From Candidatus Sulfotelmatobacter sp. (GTDB lineage: Bacteria; Acidobacteriota; Terriglobia; Terriglobales; Acidobacteriaceae), in assembly GCA_030037575.1 (NCBI GenBank), contig JASHRB010000195.1, positions 1-11,291 of the forward strand: 11,291 nt of DNA. Direction: 5' to 3'. The translations under genes were made by a program, and so were the position numbers. Shown one piece after another: positions 6,109 to 11,291 of the stretch. The notes below the pieces were generated by a model. The model saw only the letters and a program-made list of their open reading frames with translations, did not search any database and was not told where the DNA came from. How positions within the stretch are numbered: the first letter of the stretch is position 1; every line of letters begins with the position of its first letter.

Positions 6109-9100
6109 GTGGCTGAACAGCCTGAGCAGGACCCGATCACCAGTAAATCGTACGCCGCATATTATCTGCTCGCCATTGTGATTCTGCTGGCGACGCTGTT
6201 TTGGGCGTTATGGGACGAAAACTGGGGGCAGCGCCCGTGGAAGGCCTTTCAGGAGCAGTGGAAAGAGCGTTACCCGGCGTTTCTCGATAGGGAGCGTTCG
6301 AAGTCGGCGGCATCCGAGGCGGACGTCGAAAAGAATCCCGACTACCGCGCCCTGGAACAGGCCTATGAAAAAGCCAAGGACGACACCAAGGCACAAGCGG
6401 CGGAGATGCGCACGCAACTCGACGACGCCAACGCCAGGCTGCTCGCGGTGCAGGCCGTTTTCACTGACCGCCGAGCGTATGTCAACGCGCTCACTTATGA
6501 GCTGGAAACCAGCGCTGGCGCCGCGGAGAAGGCGAGCAAGCAAAAGCAAATTGACCAGTACAAAGCTGAACTCGCAACCGTCGAATTTCCAGACGGCAGC
6601 AGGAAAAAATTCAACTTCCAGCAACTCGAGGAGACTTACAACGAAATCCGCAATGAGAAAACCAAGCGAAGTCTGGAACTCGGCGATGTATTGAAGCCGG
6701 TGACTGCGGCGAGTACGAAAATGGGCGATTATGTCTCCCAGCATATGGTCGAACTGACGCCGCAGCAGATCGACGGATTGAAGAATCGGGCCGAGGATTG
6801 GGATCCGAAGATCGTTCAGATTAACGTGGCGGAGGCCAACATTGTCGACCGCTGCGAATCGTGCCACATGAACACGCGGGAGCCGCTAAAGATCACCCCC
6901 GCATCGATGGCATTGAAGGGCGAAAAAACCCCTGACGAATATGCCGAAGCGTTCACCAGTCATGCTCAGCCGGAGCTGTTGAAGATTCACGATCCCGAGA
7001 AATTCGGCTGTTCGCCCTGCCATCAAGGCAACGGCCGCGCCACCACCAGCGTCGAGAAGGCTCACGGAAATTACGAGCACTGGCTGTGGCCGCTGTTTCC
7101 CCAGGAAAATGTGCAAGCCGGCTGTCAGAACTGCCACGCCGCCGACATGGTTCTGGTGAGCGGTGACCTGCAGTGGGAAACAATCAACAACGGGAAAGAT
7201 TTGTTCCGGCAGAAAGGCTGTATGGGCTGTCATCGCTATGAGGGTTATGACAAAGAGCCCGAGGAACTGAATGCGATCGGCCAACAGATCAAGCAGATCG
7301 AAACGCAGAAAATCGACAACCTGAAAGAATCTGCGCACTTGATGAAAGAAGCCGATGCGGCGGAGACGAACGAAGAAGCCAACCGGCTGAACACGCAGGC
7401 GGTCGATCTGAAGGTGGCAAACAGCAAGCTCGATGGCCGTCTGCAGCAACTCGATTTCGAGTCGCACAGCCTGCTGCAGGACATGAAGAAAGTCGGCCCG
7501 AACTTGAAAGACGTCCGGCTGAAGCTGAACAAGAATTGGATTCCAGTGTGGCTAAGGAAACCAACCGATTTTCGCCCCACCACGAAGATGCCGAACTTCC
7601 GTCTGACCGAACATCAGATCGAGGCTATCTCGGCGTTCATCTGGCAGTCGGGATTGACCGATCCTCTGCCAAAACATAAGCCGGGAAACGTCGCGCACGG
7701 CCAAGAGTTATTTGAGGAGCGTGGATGCCTCGCCTGCCACTCGATCGGCGAGGGCGACCAGATGCAAGGTGGAACCTTCGCAGCCAACCTCTCGCGCGAG
7801 GGTGAAAAAGCCAATTACGATTATCTGGTTCGCTGGATTCACAACGCGCGCGAGCGCACGCGGCCGTATTGTCCATACGAGAAAAAAGATATTGGCCCCG
7901 AGGACTACGCAAGAAAGGGTTTGCCCTTCCAGTTTGATCTCGAGCACAGCCGCTGTCCAAATGATGGCCATGAGTTGCAAGTGCAGAACATGACGGTCAT
8001 GCCCAGCCTGCGCTTGTCGGAAGAAGACGCGGAGGATATCGCAAGTTTTCTGCTGACGCAGAAAAAGAAAGAGCCGTCGTTGTATGCCGACGCGGCCTAC
8101 ATGGACGACCCAGGCCTCAAAGCCGAAGGGAAAAAATGGGTGCAGTATTTTGGCTGTGCCGGCTGCCATGAAATTGCTGGCCTAGAAGACGAAGGGCGCA
8201 TCGGCACCGAGCTGACGTTTGAAGGCAGCAAGCCGATCGAGCGCCTCGATTTCGCTCTCTTCACTGTACCGGCGCAACGCGGCGGCCCGAACGCCGAGCC
8301 CATTCAAGATAAAGAAGACCTCGCGCGCCTGCCTGACGGCCCGGCAAGGGAACCCTGGTACAACCACAAAGGATTTTTCGAGCACAAACTCGCGGAGCCC
8401 AATGTTTACGATCAAGGTATGGTCAAGAGCGAAACCGAAGCTCTGCGCATGCCGAACCTGCACCTCAGCAAAGAGCAGATTCTCGATCTCACAACTTTCC
8501 TGATGGGAAGTGAAGAGACTTCCCTGCCGGACAGCTACCAATACAAACCGGGCGACGCGCGGCAAGACATTCAAGCCGGCTGGTGGGTTGTCAGGAAGTA
8601 TAACTGCATGGGGTGCCATCAGCTCATCCCCGGGCAGCAAACCGTGTTGATGGGCTTGAAACAATATCAGGATGCGCAGGAGCAATTGCCGCCAAAGCTG
8701 CTGACCGAAGGGGCGCGCGTCGATCCCGAATGGCTGCGCCGGTTCTTATCGAATCCTGCGCTCAGCGCGACCGATACCAATCGCAATGGTGTGCGGCCCT
8801 ATTTGAAAGTGCGCATGCCCACGTTCTCGTTCTCCGACAACGAATTGCGGACTCTGGTGCGGTTTTTCCAGGCGTTGTCGCAACAGCCCATGCCCTACAT
8901 CCCGGAGCAAGTGCCGGTGCTCACGACAAAGGAAACCGACATGGCACGCAGTCTGTTTTCAAGCGCGGCTGCGCCATGCCTGAAGTGCCATGCGACGGGC
9001 GATCCCAATCATGACAGAATCGCAACCGCCCCGAACTTCCTGCTGGCGAAAGACCGGCTCAAACCGGATTGGGTCGAGCGCTGGATCTCCGATCCGCAGG

Positions 9101-9372
9101 CGATCAGCCCGGGAACATCGATGCCGTCGGGATTATTTGAAGAGCAAAACAACCGGTGGGTCTTTGCCGGACCAACGCCTTCGTCGTTCCAGGGCTATAC
9201 GGGCGACCATCGCAAGCTGTTGACCGATTACATCTTCCAATTGACGCCGGAAGAGCAAAGAAGAGTGGCCGCGGCCATGCCGCACGCCAAGACAGCCCGC
9301 GCACATCGATTCACCAATCCCAGGCAAAGGTCGGCGGAATCGCCTCCGTCGATCAGCGGAGGAACGCGATAA
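6109..9372 (+). CDS. Large membrane-anchored octaheme cytochrome c of the bc complex
   Basis: 1087 aa from GTG 6109 (1096 if ATG 6082 is used). The likely role is electron acceptor of the bc complex, in place of cytochrome f or c1. One transmembrane anchor (about 15-35) is followed by a coiled coil (about 76-200), leaving the remainder in the periplasm. Eight CxxCH heme sites start at residues 249 (CESCH), 301 (CSPCH), 339 (CQNCH), 371 (CMGCH), 540 (CLACH), 683 (CAGCH), 833 (CMGCH) and 957 (CLKCH). The first three are close together, with nearby His residues and no MP motif, which suggests bis-His hemes. The last five are each followed by a Met-Pro motif (Met494, 631, 781, 903, 1005), the pattern of class I monoheme domains. 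A second coiled coil (about 388-465) interrupts the module of heme 4. Two extra cysteines, C588 (CPYE) and C616 (CPNDGH), lie in the heme 5 module. The C-terminal 25 residues look disordered. No single-family name fits the whole protein. Confidence 0.9.
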   Translation: MAEQPEQDPITSKSYAAYYLLAIVILLATLFWALWDENWGQRPWKAFQEQWKERYPAFLDRERSKSAASEADVEKNPDYRALEQAYEKAKDDTKAQAAEMRTQLDDANARLLAVQAVFTDRRAYVNALTYELETSAGAAEKASKQKQIDQYKAELATVEFPDGSRKKFNFQQLEETYNEIRNEKTKRSLELGDVLKPVTAASTKMGDYVSQHMVELTPQQIDGLKNRAEDWDPKIVQINVAEANIVDRCESCHMNTREPLKITPASMALKGEKTPDEYAEAFTSHAQPELLKIHDPEKFGCSPCHQGNGRATTSVEKAHGNYEHWLWPLFPQENVQAGCQNCHAADMVLVSGDLQWETINNGKDLFRQKGCMGCHRYEGYDKEPEELNAIGQQIKQIETQKIDNLKESAHLMKEADAAETNEEANRLNTQAVDLKVANSKLDGRLQQLDFESHSLLQDMKKVGPNLKDVRLKLNKNWIPVWLRKPTDFRPTTKMPNFRLTEHQIEAISAFIWQSGLTDPLPKHKPGNVAHGQELFEERGCLACHSIGEGDQMQGGTFAANLSREGEKANYDYLVRWIHNARERTRPYCPYEKKDIGPEDYARKGLPFQFDLEHSRCPNDGHELQVQNMTVMPSLRLSEEDAEDIASFLLTQKKKEPSLYADAAYMDDPGLKAEGKKWVQYFGCAGCHEIAGLEDEGRIGTELTFEGSKPIERLDFALFTVPAQRGGPNAEPIQDKEDLARLPDGPAREPWYNHKGFFEHKLAEPNVYDQGMVKSETEALRMPNLHLSKEQILDLTTFLMGSEETSLPDSYQYKPGDARQDIQAGWWVVRKYNCMGCHQLIPGQQTVLMGLKQYQDAQEQLPPKLLTEGARVDPEWLRRFLSNPALSATDTNRNGVRPYLKVRMPTFSFSDNELRTLVRFFQALSQQPMPYIPEQVPVLTTKETDMARSLFSSAAAPCLKCHATGDPNHDRIATAPNFLLAKDRLKPDWVERWISDPQAISPGTSMPSGLFEEQNNRWVFAGPTPSSFQGYTGDHRKLLTDYIFQLTPEEQRRVAAAMPHAKTARAHRFTNPRQRSAESPPSISGGTR

Positions 9373-9459
9373 AATCAGGGTCAAGGAATGCCATCGGGAG
9401 TGAAGTGAACGGTTCGGCGGCTTCAATCGGAGTTTCAACTACTCGAGAAAGGCGACATC

Positions 9460-10245
9460 ATGAATAGCAAAAAAGGTTGGATGGTAGCGGTCAGCGTGCT
9501 GGCAGCGTGCCTGTTGCTGTTGATCGCGGCCTGCAACAAGAAAGAGGAGCAACCGGCCAATACGGCGGCCGAGCAACCGGCAGCACCTGCGGCGACGCCC
9601 ATCGATCAGGCAACCGTCGCAACCATCGACGGCACCGTGAAATTTGAGGGAACCGCTCCCAAACCTGCGAAGATCGATATGAGCCAGGATCCCGCTTGCA
9701 AGGGCATGAACGAGTCGGAAAACATCGTTGTCGACAACGGCGATCTGGCCAACGTTTTCGTCTATGTGAAAGATGGTCTCGGGAACCGCGCCTTTGACGT
9801 TCCCAAAGAAGCGATAGAGTTGGACCAACAGGGCTGCAAATACCATCCTCACGTGCTGGGCGTGATGGCTGGCCAGACGATCGAGATCAAGAACGACGAT
9901 CAGACCACGCACAACATTCATCCCACGCCGAAGGACAATCGCGAATGGAACGAATCGCAGCCGCCTTCGACCGCCCCGCTCGAAAAGAGCTTCGCGCGCG
10001 AGGAGATCATGCTGCCGGTGAAGTGCAATCAGCACCCGTGGATGAAGATGTATATCAACGTGGTGAAGAGCCCGTTCTATGCCGTAACCGACAAGTCGGG
10101 AAAATATGAGATCAAGGGGCTGCCTCCAGGCACCTACACCATCGCTTTTGTGCAGGAGAAGCTGGGTGAGCAGGATCAAACTGTAACTGTCGGGCCAAAG
10201 GAAACCAAGACAGTCGATCAGAGCTTCAAGGCGGCGGGCGCGTAG
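9460..10245 (+). CDS. Lipoprotein cupredoxin with C-terminal carboxypeptidase-regulatory-like domain
   Basis: 261 aa, AGAAAGG at 9446-9452 with 7-nt spacing to the ATG. Residues 1-25 form a lipoprotein signal (KK, hydrophobic 8-24, lipobox LIAAC with Cys25), then an Ala/Pro/Gln/Glu linker (26-50). The cupredoxin-like domain (about 55-202) has a full type 1 copper ligand set: His151 in TTHNIH, and Cys189, His192, Met197 in CNQHPWMKM. The spacing C-x2-H-x4-M equals plastocyanin's Cys84-His87-Met92. Cys80 and Cys126 could form a disulfide. The last 60 residues (YAVTDKSGKYEIKGLPPGTY...) are a beta-sandwich of the carboxypeptidase regulatory-like type. Coming 87 bp after the octaheme gene, it is a candidate mobile or tethered electron carrier from the bc complex toward a terminal oxidase. 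Copper binding is well supported by ligands; the electron-transfer role is inferred from context. Confidence 0.88.
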   Translation: MNSKKGWMVAVSVLAACLLLLIAACNKKEEQPANTAAEQPAAPAATPIDQATVATIDGTVKFEGTAPKPAKIDMSQDPACKGMNESENIVVDNGDLANVFVYVKDGLGNRAFDVPKEAIELDQQGCKYHPHVLGVMAGQTIEIKNDDQTTHNIHPTPKDNREWNESQPPSTAPLEKSFAREEIMLPVKCNQHPWMKMYINVVKSPFYAVTDKSGKYEIKGLPPGTYTIAFVQEKLGEQDQTVTVGPKETKTVDQSFKAAGA

Positions 10246-10286
10246 GTCGAGGCGCCGGTTTCGCCGGTCGTCGATCCCGCAGCCTC

Positions 10287-10295
10287 TGTTAAAAT
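10287..10295 (+). promoter_or_regulatory. Possible extended -10 promoter for ctaA
   Basis: TGTTAAAAT contains the extended -10 TG followed by TAAAAT (10290-10295, 5/6 match to TATAAT). No good -35 is present 17 bp upstream, which extended -10 promoters can tolerate. Transcription would begin near 10302 and leave a leader of about 55 nt before the GTG at 10358. Confidence 0.35.
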
Positions 10296-10298
10296 GAG

Positions 10299-10343
10299 TT
10301 TTTCGGCGCAGCGGGCCGGGCGTGGCATGTTGCGCCCGAAAAA
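10299..10343 (+). promoter_or_regulatory. ctaA leader with two competing hairpins
   Basis: TTTTTCGGCGCA (10299-10310) pairs with TGCGCCCGAAAAA (10331-10343) over 12 bp with one bulged C (10335). Alternatively CGGGCG (10317-10322) pairs with CGCCCG (10333-10338). The two share the same right arm and cannot form together. The outer stem reaches the AAAAGG (10341-10346) that may serve as ribosome site. On the + strand A residues, not T, follow the stems, so this is not a normal terminator. A regulatory role is inference. Confidence 0.35.
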
Positions 10344-10357
10344 AGGCTCTCATCTTA

Positions 10358-11291
10358 GTGCAAGCCGAGGGGAAAACTCTGAAGGGCGTTCCAGCCAAAT
10401 ACAATCCTGCGCATCACGTTTTTGCCGTGTTCGTGGCATGTGCGACCCTGGCCGTCATCACCGCCGGCGCACTGGTCACCAGCAACGAGGCGGGATTGTC
10501 GGTTCCTGATTGGCCCACGTCTTTTGGATATTTGGTGAAAGTGCCTCGCTTCGTCGGCGGCGTGCGCTATGAGTGGAGTCACCGCATGGTCGCAGGATCT
10601 CTGCTCACGCTGACTCTTGCCATCGCGGTTTGGACGCTGCTGGTCGAGCGTCGTCGTTGGATGCGCTGGCTGGCCATGGCCGCGTTGGGCACTGTCATTT
10701 TGCAGGCTACCCTTGGCGGGATGACGGTCCTGTTTTTTCAGCCGCCGTGGCTTTCGACCGCGCACGCAACCGTAGCGCAGACTTTCTTTTGCATCGCGGT
10801 GGCGATCGCGCTGTTTACGGGGCGAAAGTGGGTGGAGGAATGCCCTCGGGCAGAATTCGATTGTCGGCACCCAAGCCTGTTTGCCTTGACCCTGCTGTCG
10901 ATTTTCGTGTTGTACGTTCAGTTGATTTTGGGCGGAATGTTTCGCCATCACGGCATGAGCTGGTGGCCGCACGTGCTGAATGCAGTCATCGTCTCGATCG
11001 TTCTCGCCTGGACGGCGATTCGCGCGATCACGGCGCACGCGCATATCGAAGCGCTGCGGCGTCCGGCGATGATCATGCTTTCGCTTTTGATTGTACAGTT
11101 GCTTCTCGGCTTCGCGGCCTTTCTGACGCGCGTGGCCTGGGGGAAAGACGCGGCCCAGCCAGAGTTGCCCATGGTGGTAGCAACGGTATCGCATGTCGCC
11201 GTTGGGGCTTTGTTGCTGGCGATGACGGTTGTGCTGGCGATTCAGGTCTGGCGGCACGTGCCGGCCGCGGCTGCGGAGCGCGTTCCGCACG
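10358..11291 (+). CDS. ctaA: Heme A synthase, COX15/CtaA family (3' end outside the window)
   Basis: 311 codons are present and the frame stays open to the window edge. CtaA oxidises the C8 methyl of heme O to the formyl group of heme A in the cytoplasmic membrane. Recognition comes from AGALVTSNEAGLSVPDWPTS after the first helix, then YEWSHRMVAG, QATLGGMTVLF, STAHATVAQ, QLILGGMFRHHG, WWPHVLNAV and VSHVAVGALLL. The four histidines expected to ligate the two hemes are His75, His136, His205 and His279. About eight transmembrane helices are expected and most are visible. The loops lack the cysteine pair seen in Bacillus-type CtaA. The start is taken as GTG 10358 (MQAEGKTLKGVPAKYNP), with a weak AAAAGG ribosome site 11 nt away; GTG 10322 is an alternative. 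The gene implies an aa3-type cytochrome oxidase, probably encoded nearby downstream. Confidence 0.93.
   Translation, partial: MQAEGKTLKGVPAKYNPAHHVFAVFVACATLAVITAGALVTSNEAGLSVPDWPTSFGYLVKVPRFVGGVRYEWSHRMVAGSLLTLTLAIAVWTLLVERRRWMRWLAMAALGTVILQATLGGMTVLFFQPPWLSTAHATVAQTFFCIAVAIALFTGRKWVEECPRAEFDCRHPSLFALTLLSIFVLYVQLILGGMFRHHGMSWWPHVLNAVIVSIVLAWTAIRAITAHAHIEALRRPAMIMLSLLIVQLLLGFAAFLTRVAWGKDAAQPELPMVVATVSHVAVGALLLAMTVVLAIQVWRHVPAAAAERVPH

Noticed and set aside
6208..7467. Two open frames on the - strand, 219 and 193 codons
   Set aside because: Both lie opposite the octaheme gene, whose + frame has CxxCH and Met-Pro motifs throughout. Their content mirrors coiled-coil codons.
10317..10344. Hairpin next to an A run as a terminator for the - strand
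   Set aside because: Read on the - strand the T run precedes the stem rather than follows it, and no - strand gene is present.
9439..10404. 321-codon open frame on the - strand
   Set aside because: Fully antisense to the cupredoxin gene; Arg/Leu/His-rich translation with no family signal, a by-product of GC-rich codon use.
10355..11290. 311-codon open frame on the - strand
   Set aside because: Antisense to ctaA, whose + strand frame has four conserved histidines and membrane helices; the - frame is Arg/Gln/His-rich with no recognisable motif.

Overview
The window reads as a chromosomal segment of an aerobic, heme-rich Gram-negative bacterium, most likely an acidobacterium. That assignment is an inference from three things: the cytochrome bc gene layout, the protein style, and a GTCATCCTGAGCGAAGC / CGGAATGAC intergenic repeat of a kind common in that phylum. 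Every gene I can support is on the + strand. There is no sign of a mobile element, CRISPR array, tRNA or rRNA.

Layout. 1-128 is the C-terminal tail of an isocitrate/isopropylmalate dehydrogenase family protein. 129-569 is a gene-free spacer. 570-1844 is a purple-acid-phosphatase-like metallophosphoesterase, closed by a long hairpin at 1847-1878. 2009-3055 is ferrochelatase (hemH), with a good sigma70-type promoter just upstream. 3084-10245 is a quinol-oxidising cytochrome bc cluster: Rieske protein, cytochrome b N-terminal half (b6-like), cytochrome b C-terminal half (subunit-IV-like), a very large membrane-anchored eight-heme cytochrome c, and a lipoprotein cupredoxin with a complete type 1 copper site. 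10358 to the window end is heme A synthase (ctaA/COX15), cut off by the window edge.

How the genes fit together. HemH makes protoheme. The Rieske and split cytochrome b subunits form the membrane core that oxidises (mena)quinol. The eight-heme protein takes the place of cytochrome f/c1 as electron acceptor, and the cupredoxin lipoprotein could pass electrons onward. CtaA makes heme A for an aa3-type oxidase, which suggests oxidase genes just beyond the right edge. The cluster is therefore a candidate heme-supply plus quinol-to-oxidase electron-transfer unit.

Most unusual points. The eight-heme subunit has a mosaic build: a three-heme cluster, five Met-ligated monoheme modules, and two coiled coils, one of which sits inside a heme module. 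The Qo-site PEWY motif reads APWY. Relics of one short inverted-repeat family lie in all three spacers between the complex genes. The last of these relics supplies a decoy ATG at 6082, upstream of a better GTG start at 6109.
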